Assembly: GCA_023846275.1 (NCBI GenBank) | Contig: CM043875.1 | Location: 41,322,633-41,386,632, forward strand | Source of the DNA: Vanilla planifolia | Lineage: Eukaryota > Streptophyta > Magnoliopsida > Asparagales > Orchidaceae | Length of the DNA: 64,000 nucleotides | Reading direction: 5' to 3' | Shown here: in pieces, positions 51,828 to 63,611 of the stretch | How the letters are laid out: every line of letters begins with the position of its first letter | Numbering within the stretch: the stretch's first letter is position 1 | Notes under the pieces: model-generated | The model's database searches: none | Seen by the model: the letters and a program-made list of their open reading frames with translations, nothing else | What the model was told of the DNA's origin: nothing | Made by a program: the position numbers and the translations under genes

Positions 51828-52419
51828 AAAAAAAAAAAGAGATAGAATAGAACTTCTCTTTTCAAGTATAAATTTCTTAATTTAAAAAAATATCAATAAA
51901 TAAATCTCTTTTCTTTATTAATATTTTAACATAATTTTTATATTAAAATAAACAAACATCATATATTTAAAACTAAAATTTTTATCAAATTAATAACAAA
52001 AGAAATTAATAATTCCTATCAAACTATAACAAATTCTCATATTAATATCAAGTACATAAACATATATTTTAATCCAAATATATTAGTTGTATAGTAATTT
52101 TATCACATCAAAAAGAGTTTATTATATTGGATAACATTTTCTCCACGACATTTATTTTTCAAATTTAAATTGTTCTCTTCTATTAAAATCCTTATTTTTT
52201 TTCAAATTTTTGTTTCAAATAAACAAAACCTGGTGAGATTATTGGTTAGGAGTTTTGATAGTTAGGAGCTTGTCAAACACTTGTTAACACTTCTAAATAA
52301 TTAAGACATTTATTCTTCATTTGTAAAGTATAAATAAAATATAAAATTACATTTTGAGCTTAAAATTCAAGCCATAAATACAAAAAAGACAAAAAAAAAT
52401 AACTTAGGCCGATTTTCCC

Positions 52420-53340
52420 AATTCTTCCTTTCATCTCGAACACTCACCGCTAGCTCGACCAAACTGATGACCGTTGACCATAACCATTTCCATCAAAATG
52501 GATAGGCAAATGTGTCTTCTAGGCCTGTTTCAAATTGAGGGTTTGTGCAGTTCACGAATGCACTTGGATCCATCACGGCGAATTGACCCACTAAAGAGAC
52601 CCATTAGGAGCACAATTCACACGACCCTCGAAGCCCGTTGATGTAACATTGCGCTGTCACTCTGACCAATCATTAGAATAATTCATGACACGTTGGCGAA
52701 ATCCAACTCGCAAATGAAACTAGATTCGTTGACGCTGCGTTGTGACCTAATTTGCGACACATCTACCCATTTTTGACCTCCAACACTGCCAATGTCATGC
52801 TAACCCAATCTACCACATGCTAAACCAGATCAAACCCCCGTAAACAACGGTGAACTCCGCTAGAGTTGAAAATACAGCTTTTAAAAAAGTTGTTTAATAG
52901 TTTATTCTTGAATTCTGAGAATTATATAGTGATGATTTTTTCTTTTCTTTTTTTTTTTTTTTTTTGGTTTGGGAATTATTCAACGTTAAGCACTGTCTTA
53001 AGGATCATTTGGATTTGACCTAAGTGGAGCTTCTTGCATGAGGTACTTCAATCAAATGAAGGAAGTCGAAGAACTGCAACTTAGAAGAAGACTGGTTGTT
53101 TTGAGGTAGGAATCAAAGAGAAGGGTTGATGAAGTCGTTACTTTTCCCATGAATGGAGTCATTCCTTCTATCCTTATAAAAGCTGCTGCTGTTTGCTTAC
53201 TCAAGAGGGCGAGGACTTTGGAAGTTGTCAAGAAAGGAAGCTGATGCAGTTTGGCGATGGAGAAGAGGAGAAGAAGAAGAGGAAGAGAGAGATCTAACGA
53301 AGAGGGTTCGCTTGTATTCCCTTTGGTTTTCTGTCGAAGG
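52420..53340. other. GC-richer patch with a TATA-like box and a short frame; unassigned
   Basis: Composition rises from 52.42 kb, with words such as cgctagctcgaccaaac. TATAAAAG stands at 53175-53182 on the plus strand. About 75 bp downstream an ATG (53257) opens a 40-50 codon frame beginning MEKRRRRRGRER. It could be a decayed LTR with its promoter or a gene relic; I cannot assign it. Confidence 0.3.
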
Positions 53341-53403
53341 CACAAAAGCTTGGGTAATAGTTTAAAGAATTCTTATTGTTATTGTATCTTTTGATGTATA
53401 ATG

Positions 53404-53422
53404 ATATATATATATATATATA
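53404..53422. repeat. (AT)n microsatellite
   Basis: About nine AT units. Confidence 0.9.
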
Positions 53423-55169
53423 TGATGTTTTTTTATTGTTTCTCTTTTTCATTTTTCCAAATTCAGTCTCACCTCGTACGTTGGATGAAATATTAAATCC
53501 CAAACGACAAACCTTAGACGATTGAGATTAAATCACCTTTAATTTCCTTAATCCCTTAGTTAACTTTCTTATTCACTCTTGTTTAAAAACTCATAAAAAA
53601 TTTATTTGATATCTAAAAATTACAAACCAAATTCTTTAATATTTTTTAATTAGTTTTATCCAAAATTATGATCTATTTACAGTGATGAAATATTTTTTTA
53701 ACATGTTTTCAAGGTATAATAAAAATGTCAATGTTTTATTTCATATTGATCAATATTTTGCACAAATTTAATAGTTATTGATCGAATAAACCAAAATTAT
53801 ATAGTTTGAGTAAATATTCTGATAAGTCATGTATGAAGGAATTGTTTGAGTAATGCAAATGAGGTTTGAACTTTATTCAACTAGTATGGACAAGGTTAGA
53901 TTCAATTGTTTTGAGATGAGGTTAACTTTTATATTTGGAATACAACATTGTTTAGGTTGTATTTGCTTCAAAATCTTATTATTGATTCTGAAATTTATTA
54001 AATTATAATAATTTATAATCTTTTAAACAAGATAATATTTCAAGCATATGTGACAAATCCAATATGAATTTATTGTTAAATTTAAATGAAAAGTTTAAAA
54101 AAATTTAACTATCATTTAATATATATAATTATAACATTTATAATTTCTAACAAAAATATTAAAGAGTGATTTAAATAATATGGGTCTAAGTTCTTTAATT
54201 TGGTCAAATTTTTAGATTTTTATATGTTTAAGTGCTATTTGTCTATTAAAATTAGTTGTTTGATAAGACTATTTAAAATGATTATGTTGAAGTTAAATTA
54301 TTTATTTAATTTTTATATTATGAATCCCTTTTTAATTTTTACAAAACCTTTCATCATTTTTTCACAAAAAATCAAAATACATATTATTTTATTATAATAA
54401 CTCAATCATAAAATATCATAATATATTAATTTTTTCTCAAAATATTATTCACTATCAAAATATATGAAATTCAATTTAATTTGTAAATTATTTTTCAATG
54501 ATATTTTTAATTATTTAAAAAGATAGGAAAATAGGATTTTTGTTTTGATTTTATTTTATTTTTAATAAAATTTTTTTAAGATGTAGTCAAATGTAGTCCA
54601 AGTTAGTTAAATTCAATTATTAAGTTTTTTTTAATCAAATATTTAAATTTATAATGTGAAACATTAGTTGGAAAAATACACTAATTTATTCATGATTTCA
54701 AAATAATTTAAAAAAAGAATAAAATCATATATTCATCAAAATGTTGTAATTTTTATTGGAGTGTTAATCAAAGATGTGCAAATTACCCTTATGTTGTCAC
54801 ATTTCATTGATCTCCTTTAGAGTCAATAGTCGTCGTTGACTTGTAATTGTAATTTAAAATAATATTTATATAATAAATAGTTTCAAGCAAAGTGTTTTCA
54901 AATATGGTTAAAATTATAATAATTTAACTCACGAAATACATTCAATTCAGTTAAATATTTTCTCTACATATGCCCAAAAGTAAGAGGAAAAATAATGTAT
55001 AATTTATAGGAAATATGTAATAAGACGCCTAACAATTAATCTTTTGCATGATCAGAAGTTTTCGCACCGAGCTCTGTTCCTTTATCTTTGTGGACATTTC
55101 TCGCTGTTCGAGATCTGCAAAACCCTAATTTTCTCCTAACTTGGTCGGGTTGCAAATCCACTCGATTCG

Positions 55170-57146
55170 ATGTCGCTGCCGGCCAGATCTCAGATATGGA
55201 TCCTCTTCTTCCACCTCCTCCAGCTCTTATCCTCCCCCGTCCGTGGCTTCTATCTGCCCGGCAGCTACCCCATTAAGTACAAGATCGGCGACACCGTCTC
55301 CGTGAAGGTGAATTCGCTCACTTCCATTGAGACAGAGATGCCTTTCGGTTACTACTCCCTCCCATTCTGCCGTCCCGTGGAGGGAATCAAGGACTCGGCA
55401 GAGAACCTCGGCGAGCTCCTCATGGGGGATCGCATCGAGAACTCTCCTTACAGCTTCCGCATGTTCATGAACGAGTCCGATCTGCTCCTTTGCGGAACCG
55501 ATCCTCTCTCCGCTGATGATCTTTCCCTTCTTAAGAAGAGGATAGATGAAATGTATCAGGTCAATCTGATCCTGGACAACCTCCCCGCCATCCGCTACAC
55601 CACAAAGGAAGATCTGGTCCACCATTGGACTGGGTATCCAATCGGCGTAAACCTCCGCGATTCCTACTTCATCTTTAACCATCTCAAGTTTACTGTCCTT
55701 GTGCACAAGTACGAAGAGCCGGCAACTGTTGCCGCCGCCTCCGCCACTTCTGTTGGGGATACTTCTGCCTTTAGGGGCGACCGCGATGGGCCGGGCTACA
55801 TGGTCGTCGGTTTCGAGGTCGTCCCATGCAGCTTCCCGCACGACGCCGAGTCTATCAAGAACCTAAAGCCGCGCGAGAAGTATCCGACCAAGATCCAGTG
55901 CGAGCCGACCACTGTGAGCATGGAGTTGAAAGAGAAACAGCCGTTGGTGTTCACCTATGAGGTCTCCTTTGTGGAGAGCGATATCCGCTGGCCTTCACGG
56001 TGGGATGCCTATCTGAAGATGGAGGGGGCTAAGGTGCACTGGTTCTCCATCCTCAACTCGCTCATGGTGATTGCATTCCTTGCGGGCATTGTTTTGGTAA
56101 TTTTGCTAAGAACTGTTCGTCGGGATTTGACACGGTACGAAGAGTTGGACAAGGAAGCGCAGGCCCAGATGAACGAGGAGCTATCTGGTTGGAAGCTTGT
56201 TGTCAGCGACGTCTTCCGGGCACCAAGCAATCCAACTCTTCTCTGTGTGATGGTTGGAGATGGCGTGCAGATACTTGGAATGGCAGTGGTGACGATTCTA
56301 TTTGCTGCGCTTGGATTCATGTCTCCCGCATCAAGAGGAGCTCTTGTCACTGGTATGCTCTTCATATACTTGGTCCTTGGAATTGCAGCTGGTTACGCAG
56401 CAGTTCGGCTTTGGAAGACCATCAAGTATGGCGACCATTCTGGATGGATGTCGATTTCGTGGAAAGTTGCTTGCTTTTTCCCAGGTTTAGCGTTTCTGAT
56501 ACTGAGCACTCTGAATTTTCTTCTTTGGGGTAGCCATAGCACGGGTGCAATTCCTTTTTCCCTGTTCGTTATACTGCTCCTTTTGTGGTTTTGCATCTCC
56601 ATGCCGCTTACCATTGTAGGTGGTTACTTCGGGGCCAAGGCGCCTCACATTGAATTCCCTGTTAGGACTAATCAGATCCCTCGAGAAATCCCTCCTCAAA
56701 AGTACCCATCTTGGTTGTTGGTTCTCGGCGCAGGGACGCTGCCATTTGGTACTCTCTTCATCGAACTCTTCTTCATCATGTCAAGCTTGTGGATGGGTCG
56801 GGTTTACTATGTCTTTGGTTTCCTCTTCATTGTTCTGCTACTTCTGGTCGTCGTGTGTTCTGAGGTTTCCCTTGTGCTCACCTACATGCACCTATGTGTT
56901 GAGGATTGGAAATGGTGGTGGAAATCGTTCTTCTCTTCAGGCTCTGTTGCAATCTACATTTTCCTTTACTCTCTGAACTACCTTGTGTTTGATCTGAAGA
57001 GTCTAAGTGGCTCTATATCAGCTACTCTCTACATTGGCTATTCCCTCTTCATGGTTCTTGCTATTATGCTCGCTACTGGTACAGTTGGCTTCCTTTCTTC
57101 CTTCTGGTTTGTGCACTACCTCTTCTCCTCGGTGAAGTTGGATTGA
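55170..57146 (+). CDS. Transmembrane 9 superfamily member (nonaspanin / endomembrane protein 70), TM9SF12-like
   Basis: A complete 658-residue, intronless nonaspanin, the length and structure of the Arabidopsis TM9SF12 type. These proteins sit in Golgi and endosomal membranes and are linked to membrane-protein sorting and cargo export. The ATG at 55170 starts a signal peptide (residues 1-26, hydrophobic core IWILFFHLLQLL). The family-typical FYLPGSYP and KYKIGD follow, then a large lumenal domain to about 290. From W291 onward are nine hydrophobic spans, the first LMVIAFLAGIVLVILL. The conserved motifs FRAPSNP and PHIEFPVRTNQIPREIP are present. The C-terminus ends KLD, the K-x-D/E signal that in plant EMPs binds COPI for Golgi retention. 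Nothing is missing. The 5' end of the frame is GC-rich. Orthology to TM9SF12 is by similarity from memory. Confidence 0.96.
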   Translation: MSLPARSQIWILFFHLLQLLSSPVRGFYLPGSYPIKYKIGDTVSVKVNSLTSIETEMPFGYYSLPFCRPVEGIKDSAENLGELLMGDRIENSPYSFRMFMNESDLLLCGTDPLSADDLSLLKKRIDEMYQVNLILDNLPAIRYTTKEDLVHHWTGYPIGVNLRDSYFIFNHLKFTVLVHKYEEPATVAAASATSVGDTSAFRGDRDGPGYMVVGFEVVPCSFPHDAESIKNLKPREKYPTKIQCEPTTVSMELKEKQPLVFTYEVSFVESDIRWPSRWDAYLKMEGAKVHWFSILNSLMVIAFLAGIVLVILLRTVRRDLTRYEELDKEAQAQMNEELSGWKLVVSDVFRAPSNPTLLCVMVGDGVQILGMAVVTILFAALGFMSPASRGALVTGMLFIYLVLGIAAGYAAVRLWKTIKYGDHSGWMSISWKVACFFPGLAFLILSTLNFLLWGSHSTGAIPFSLFVILLLLWFCISMPLTIVGGYFGAKAPHIEFPVRTNQIPREIPPQKYPSWLLVLGAGTLPFGTLFIELFFIMSSLWMGRVYYVFGFLFIVLLLLVVVCSEVSLVLTYMHLCVEDWKWWWKSFFSSGSVAIYIFLYSLNYLVFDLKSLSGSISATLYIGYSLFMVLAIMLATGTVGFLSSFWFVHYLFSSVKLD

Positions 57147-57275
57147 TTTTTGGCCACATCAAGAAGCTTTTAAAAAATTAGAAAGCGATATCATGAACAT
57201 AGGATGTGGAATTCTTAGAGACAAATGTGGGGTTCTTCCTATGGTTGGATAGGAGAAGAAATAATAATATCATAT

Positions 57276-57281
57276 AATAAA
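57276..57281 (+). terminator. Candidate poly(A) signal of the TM9SF gene
   Basis: AATAAA about 130 bp after the stop codon, in an A/T-rich 3' UTR. Confidence 0.45.
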
Positions 57282-57299
57282 TTCAATTCTTTCATGGAT

Positions 57300-59150
57300 G
57301 AAAGGTGCTGCTGTGATTTATTGCTTACTCTTATGCTTATGAGGTAGAAGCCTTCCCTTTAGCTTGTTCTAGTAATTTTGTTGTTTTCATGTACTGATAG
57401 TGAAACACACTTTGTTTAACTTAAATTTATGAACAATTACTGCTTAATTTTTTATGTTTTCATGTTATACTGTTCTATCGGCATTAGTTATTTGAATACT
57501 TTGTGCTACATCAAAGTTTGGCTTTCAATGAAAAGGTAAATATGCAAGACCTATCTTATTTATACATGCTAGCTTTATTTGTTGTAGGGTTGTTAAATGA
57601 GTGGGTGCTCAATAAACTCATGGGATGATTTTATTCAATCAAAAGTCTTATTTAAATAAAGTCAAATGCTAAGCTTATTTAGATTTGATTTAACTTCTAT
57701 AAGACTACTTGTAAAATATTACTCCCAAATAGATATAGGTTTTGATGTCATAAATAGGATTAAATTAATGGTATATAAATGATGTAAGTCATCAAAGAGA
57801 TAACATATGTGCATTGCTCTGTATTCCTGTGCCTCTTGGTTGTGTAGTTGTGAATTCATTTGATTGATGAATTGTATTTGTTTGCATTAAAACTTGATTT
57901 AAAGTTCTTAGAGTAGTTAGCTTGTTCTAGTTTTTGATAAATTTGTTAAGTGTCTTTTAGTAAATCGAGAATTATTTTGATATCTTTTTAATCTCTTATA
58001 TCTTGGCTAAAGGACAAAGAGGTAAAACCAATGATCACCTTTGAGGATTGCTGGGATAGTTATAGGGAGGGTCATGCCCCTCTTTAAGCTAAAACGTCCA
58101 TTAGTTGGCTTGTGAATACAAAAATCTATCACACAATTTGTAAGCTTGAAACCTTGTGAGATGGTGAATTGATGAAACATTGTGAGCATGAAGAACAAAT
58201 TCTACAAATGAGACAAGTTGTTAATCCCTAGTGCCTGGAAACATGGAGGATATTGATATAATGGAGGCTAAGTTGTTAGGACAAATGATAGAAGATAGCA
58301 TTAACATAGCGGCCTTGGTTCTGCCAAACTTTATTGAAGTAACAACAGATGTAAGCTTATAAAATCCCATGGTAGCTACAAAGTCACCAAGATGATTTTG
58401 TAACATTGAGGCACATCTAGCAAGCTTGAGATAAAGTGATTAAATAATTAAAGTTTTTCTTTAACCAACTTAGAGAGAGGTTAAGACAATTAATGTGTTA
58501 GGATAGCTCAATGATCGATGGGGTATCAATTGTCCTAGTCAGGAAGGACGATATAAAGTTTAGTTGACACCCAAATGAATATAGAAATGGCATATGATAA
58601 AAGAACATGTGGACTATGGCTTTGTAGTTATTTTAAATGCAGTATAAGGTACTGGAAGTAATCACAAGCAAAGTTTTTTTTTATAGCAATGTCTCACAAA
58701 AGGTTAGCAAAACAGAGAGCTAGTCCAAAAGCCTCTTGGTTGGGAAAACATGTTGCATATTTTAGAATATGGAGATAGCATTGAGACATCTATAAAGCAC
58801 ATGATCAAACTCCTCTTTATTGCAACCTTATGAGTAATATGATAATGAGATGATGGTACCTTCATAGTATAATAGGTATAATAGCATTACAATTTCTTCA
58901 CAATAAGGCACAATACATGGGTTGGCCTTGATCATACATACCCAAGTGCCTTAACTTCTAAACAATTTGAAAAGTGTAGAATACAATATTAAGAGGAGGC
59001 ATGAGGGGAGGTCATTGGTTGTTAGTATGGGGAATCTTGAGTGGGACAAGGTCTTTATACATGAAACAAAATCCTCTCTAAAAAAGGCAATGGAAGATGG
59101 ATCGTGAGTAGTTTATCTTTAAATCTTTAGTATTATTGAGGGGAAGGTTA
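57300..59150. other. Intergenic DNA between the TM9SF gene and dispersed repeat copy B
   Basis: No convincing coding sequence. The less AT-rich stretch at 58.0-59.1 kb could be internal retroelement sequence next to copy B, but no domain is recognisable. Confidence 0.4.
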
Positions 59151-60370
59151 TGTAGGACAGATTTAGATTTCTATCGAAGTCTAAATTGGAGTATATAATA
59201 TTAGAGATATTTAATAGATTATTAAAGAATATAAAAAGTGTTAATTAAGATTAGGTGATATGTATAGTATTTTAAAATTATTCAAATATTGACATTTCAA
59301 ACTTGTAGTATGAATTATTAAGTTAGTAGGTGATAATATTTAAAGTATTAAATATAAAATTTTGTAAAGTTGTTTTTGTCACATCTTATTTCTCATATTA
59401 TAAAATAAAAAATTTAAGACAAATTTTATGTAGAATATTTTAATAGAAAATAATAATTTTAATTTTAGATTATTATCTAGAGAATAAAAGTTGTTGAAAT
59501 GATATTTTTTTGGTGATTATCTTATAGTTTTGTGAGTGTTAGCGGTTTAGGCACCAAAAGACAAAAGAGCAACGTGGTGGTGATTTGGGGTAATAGGGAA
59601 GTTTGTGGTGTTGGTAGAAAAGAGAATTTGTTTAGTTATCAGTTGTCACAATGGAATGTTTTTCACATTTAATTATTATCTTTCATAAGAGATTTGGTTT
59701 TAGTTAAAAGTCTATCACTTTCTATTATTATCTTTTATGAGTGAAGTTAGAATCTCTCTAACTAGGATTAGACACTTTGTTTACAAAATGTAACACACAA
59801 ACAAAATAAATTTTTATTTTTTCATTTTTTATCTCTATAATTTGGCAAATATCCCTATTTAAAGAGACATTAAATGTTTATTAGTGATTTCTTAAAAAAA
59901 ATAAAAAATTAAAAAAGTTGAAAATTAATTGAATTAAACAGTTCTTAAACTTTTTGTGTGGTTCGGGTAGTGGTGGCGACGAATCGACGGGGTGAGCGGC
60001 TCTGTAGAGCTGTCGGTCCAATTTTTTGGTTGGTGTGGTTCGGCAGAACTAGTGGGCGAGACTGGGGGGTTGGTGTAGGCTGTTGCGGGTAACGGGGTCG
60101 GCGTCAGTCAGACAATGTTCCTGAGTCAATCGCATCACACAGGCGCGACGGTCTATTCTGACGGCGATGATGGCGTTAGACAGCGACGACGACAGCAGGC
60201 AACGAAATCAATAAAAAAAATTAATTCATGAACTTGTTGATGTTGTTTATGGGGATGATTGTACTAGACAATTTACCTTAGAGATGGTAGCAATTAGATG
60301 TATTCTTATTTTAATATAAATAAGCTTTAATTTAGATTTAAACCAAATTTTATGTTAGTCAATTTATAGC
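59151..60370 (+). mobile_element. Dispersed repeat copy B, LTR-like, about 1.22 kb
   Basis: Collinear partner of 22601-23930. Shared words include atttagattt at the start, ttttaaaatt...ttcaaa, a TGTCACATC motif at 59377 (against TGTGACATCC in copy A), gagaatttgttt, and a GC-rich 3' module (59.96-60.2 kb). It has no coding part and no target duplication that I could see. Confidence 0.65.
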
Positions 60371-62410
60371 ATATAGAGTATTGGCAATTGTTTTTGCATT
60401 TAACTTGGTGATTGCATGGTTAAAAAAATTAAAAATATAAAAAAAATGATGAAAAAAAAGTGAAAAAACACATATTGGGATATGATTTATTATTAATTAA
60501 AATTTTCAAAAATTTATCAATATTTTTTTATTATTTTTTAATTATTGTATTACATCATTAGTTTTGAATGAAATGTTATAAAATGGAGATTTTGGATGAT
60601 GATATGCCAAACTATCAATGAGTTACAAAACATTTTACAATTTATTTTTATTAGATATCTTTTATTAAAATTTTAATTTTCTTCTCTTATAAAACTCTTT
60701 TTCAATTTAATTCCATTATTTTGCGACATAATGTAATTAAGTAGTCAAAATAAGAGTCAACACGGTGCACCTTTTTCTTCAATTTATCTCTCTCCTTCAA
60801 AAAAAGGTAAATAGAAAATTATTGTTATTTTTTATTTTTTATTTTTTTAATGCTGTCAGAAGAATATTTAACAGTTCGTCAATAAGCACTTTTGTGCCGT
60901 GGGGTTGCATTGGCGGATGATCAAATAAATAATAGGAAATGATTTTTGACTTTTTTTTTTTTAATTTCTTTGTTTATTAATTAAAGCTTTGATATTTGTG
61001 GCAGTGATCCATATGTCGGGGCAAAAAATAGTAAATTATTAAATTTGATAATTTATTAGACAAAATAAATACAGCTAAGCATTGTCGTGACAATATCAAT
61101 TAAATAAACTGAAGTATTGATAATTGACGTTGTTGTTATCTTTTTCCCCATAAATTATTAGATTATATGATTAATTTTTTTTTGTTTCAAACAAAAGCTT
61201 AAAAATTTTTCAAAACTTTTAAAAATTTGTTCTTAAGATATATTTTCAAATATTCTAAACAACTGTATTTTAAGTAAAACTATAATTTATATTTATAAAT
61301 TATTATTATTATCACTATTTTTCGACTTAGATATTTAAAAAAAAAACAATATTTTTTGGTGGATGAATTCCACCTCATACAAAAGTAATAACTCTCCAAA
61401 GGCATTGATTAATTAATTATTCTTTTGATAATTGCAAACTATTCAATATAATTGATGATAATGTACTTGTTTATATTAGTAGATACATGTGTATGGTTCA
61501 AAGTTTTATAATTTTGTAAAATTGCATGTAATATTAACAATAGTTGTGGTCGAAAAAAAGATAAGTTAATGTCAAGTTATATCTTAGAGAAATAAATTAC
61601 TAAGCAAGAAAGATGATTCTAACAAATGTCTAAACAAAAGAATACAATAATAAATAATCTTATATTAACTATTGAAGAAAAGCTATAACGTTTACATAAA
61701 AAATTAAGATCTCGCTCTGCAAAGGCAAAACTTACTTAAAAAACATGCATCTAATAGAATAATATTTTGATAATATAAAATAAAAAAGTTATGATGATTT
61801 TAAAACCAACCATTTATTAGAAGTTCTAAATAATCTTATATTAATTATTAAATTTTCTAATGTTTTATTAAACATTATAATTTAACATATTTAGAAAACT
61901 TTTTAAGATAAAATCTACTTAAGACAAATGACTAATAAGGAAACAATATGTCAACATAAGATATCATATTATTATTCTTATTAAACTCACATATTATCAT
62001 ATATATATATATATATAATAATAATGATAACAATACTTAACAAAATAATTTTTAAAAATAATATAATAAGCTTAATATTACACTATAATTATACTAAACA
62101 AACCAAATACATGTTTACACATAAACAATGTTATGTTAAACCAAGCCTTTTAGTCAAATATACTTTTTTATTACAAAATATTTATATATTGTTTAAAAGA
62201 ATTTAAAAAATCAAAAAATACAGCTTGCTTTTGCCAGTAGTAAAAAAAAAAAAAGAAAAAAAAAATATTGAATAAGTTTTAAAATAAAACAGAAGCCGAA
62301 TGTTCCACTACGCTGCTTTCGTCTGACCGAATTAGTGACAACTCAACGAGTTTCACACTTCAAAACTAGACCACAAAGAAGAACTTCAACTCTGACGACA
62401 GGTCAAACCT
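60371..62410. other. AT-rich intergenic DNA upstream of the DUF868 gene
   Basis: No gene recognised. It contains a (TA)n run at 61999-62017. The last 150 bp (62285-62410) become less AT-rich and probably belong to the promoter. Confidence 0.5.
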
Positions 62411-62418
62411 TTTATGCT

Positions 62419-62426
62419 TATATAAA
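62419..62426 (+). promoter_or_regulatory. TATA box of the DUF868 gene
   Basis: A perfect TATATAAA 76 bp before the ATG, in a region that is not uniformly AT-rich. It predicts a start near 62450 and a leader of about 50 nt. Confidence 0.7.
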
Positions 62427-62501
62427 CACGAATCACACCCATCTTTAAATCATTCACCCAAAACCCGGCAAATCAACTGTGACCCGAAAACCCGATCCCC
62501 A

Positions 62502-63536
62502 ATGCCCCAGTGCTCGCCGGCTTTCGTCGCCTGCACCCGCTCAATCGCCGGACAAACCACCTCAGTATACGCCACCCATCTCGGGAACATCTCCCTCACG
62601 TGGGGCCGATCCACTCTCGGCCTATACCTCCTCGTCGACCTCCGCCTCGCACCAGCACGGGCCGACGATGGCGCGGGTCATCTCCGGCTATGTCTCCATC
62701 CATACCTCCCGTGGAAGCGGAAGGGATCGAAGCGCCGACGCTTCACAACCCCTTCGGGAAACCACCGCACGGTGGAACTCTCATGGGACCTCCGTGCAGC
62801 GAGATTTTCCAGCAGCAGAGGCCCGGAGCCCTCGGATGGATTCTTCGTCACCGTTGCGGTGGACGGGGAGCTCGCCCTCGTAGCGGGTGACCGCAAGGAG
62901 GAAGCGTACAGGACGACGAGCGCCGTGAGGCCGAGGGGCGACGGCAAGGGAACCGACCTGATCTCGCGGAGGGAGCGGGTAAGATTTGGGGGAGTCCGAG
63001 GAGAGGTGGCCTACGCGACGAGGGTGCCCTATGGGCAGAAGGAAATGGAGATGGAGATCTCGATCTTTTCGGATCCCGGAGAGGAAGAAGGGATGAAGCT
63101 GGGGATCGACGGCGAGAGCGTTCTGGAGGTGAAGCCCCTTAAATGGAAGTTCAGGGGAAGCGATGGCGTCGGCGTCACGACTGGTGGCAGGATCCAGGTG
63201 TCGTGGGATCTTCATGGTTGGTTTTTCAGGAGGGAAGGCGGCGGAGGAGGGGATTCCTCCGTGTTCTGCGAGCAAAAGGGGGAAGCCGTCTTCGTGTTCC
63301 AATTCTCGAGTGGGGACGGAGATGGAAAGTTAAGCAAGGGGAGTGATGACGTGTTTTGGGAAGGAGGAGAGCGCGGGATCTTACAGAAGAGGAATTTGAG
63401 TGAAAGCAGTAGCGGATCGTCGTCGGCGACGGTATCGTCGGCTTCGATGGAAGATATGAGCTGCGTCGAGCAGTCGGAGGCGGGAAGCTCCGGTGAGGTA
63501 GGGTTCACGCTTATAATTTGCGGAAAGAAGGGTTAA
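62502..63536 (+). CDS. DUF868 family protein, single exon
   Basis: A 344-residue plant protein of the DUF868 family, whose biochemical role is unknown. The frame runs unbroken from ATG 62502 and is intronless, as is usual for the family. Family landmarks appear in order: an opening C-x-Y/T-x(n)-ISLTWGRS-LGL segment (about 11-45), LPWKRKGSKR (about 69-78), VELSWDLRAARF, GPEPSDGFFVTVAVDGELAL, the LISRRERVRFGG motif, LEVKPLKWKFRG, IQVSWDLHGWFF, a Ser-rich tail and a closing GFTLIICGKK. It is strongly GC-rich, unlike its surroundings. A TATA box lies 76 bp upstream and AATAAA follows 70 bp after the stop. Family membership is firm; function is not. Confidence 0.93.
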   Translation: MPQCSPAFVACTRSIAGQTTSVYATHLGNISLTWGRSTLGLYLLVDLRLAPARADDGAGHLRLCLHPYLPWKRKGSKRRRFTTPSGNHRTVELSWDLRAARFSSSRGPEPSDGFFVTVAVDGELALVAGDRKEEAYRTTSAVRPRGDGKGTDLISRRERVRFGGVRGEVAYATRVPYGQKEMEMEISIFSDPGEEEGMKLGIDGESVLEVKPLKWKFRGSDGVGVTTGGRIQVSWDLHGWFFRREGGGGGDSSVFCEQKGEAVFVFQFSSGDGDGKLSKGSDDVFWEGGERGILQKRNLSESSSGSSSATVSSASMEDMSCVEQSEAGSSGEVGFTLIICGKKG

Positions 63537-63605
63537 ATATTGGGCATACGTACATTGTATAATTATGCACGAACTATAATACAAATCTTCTTGATGTATA
63601 ATACA

Positions 63606-63611
63606 AATAAA
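63606..63611 (+). terminator. Candidate poly(A) signal of the DUF868 gene
   Basis: AATAAA 70 bp after the stop codon. Confidence 0.5.

Larger units (their letters stand above)
46421..55080. other. 8.6-kb AT-rich intergenic region
   Basis: No convincing gene. It contains microsatellites (51790-51827 and 53404-53422), a T run (52948-52965) and a GC-richer patch at 52.42-53.34 kb described separately. The 46.6-52.3 kb part is anonymous and probably old repeats. Confidence 0.5.

Noticed and set aside
53052-53345. 97-codon minus-strand leucine-rich frame
   Set aside because: Low-complexity translation of purine-rich plus-strand sequence; no domain and no start context.
55227-55841. 204-codon minus-strand frame
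   Set aside because: Antisense shadow of the TM9SF coding sequence.
62479-62890. Two alternative plus-strand frames at the start of the DUF868 gene
   Set aside because: Neither carries DUF868 motifs. The frame from 62502 is continuous through the whole family domain.
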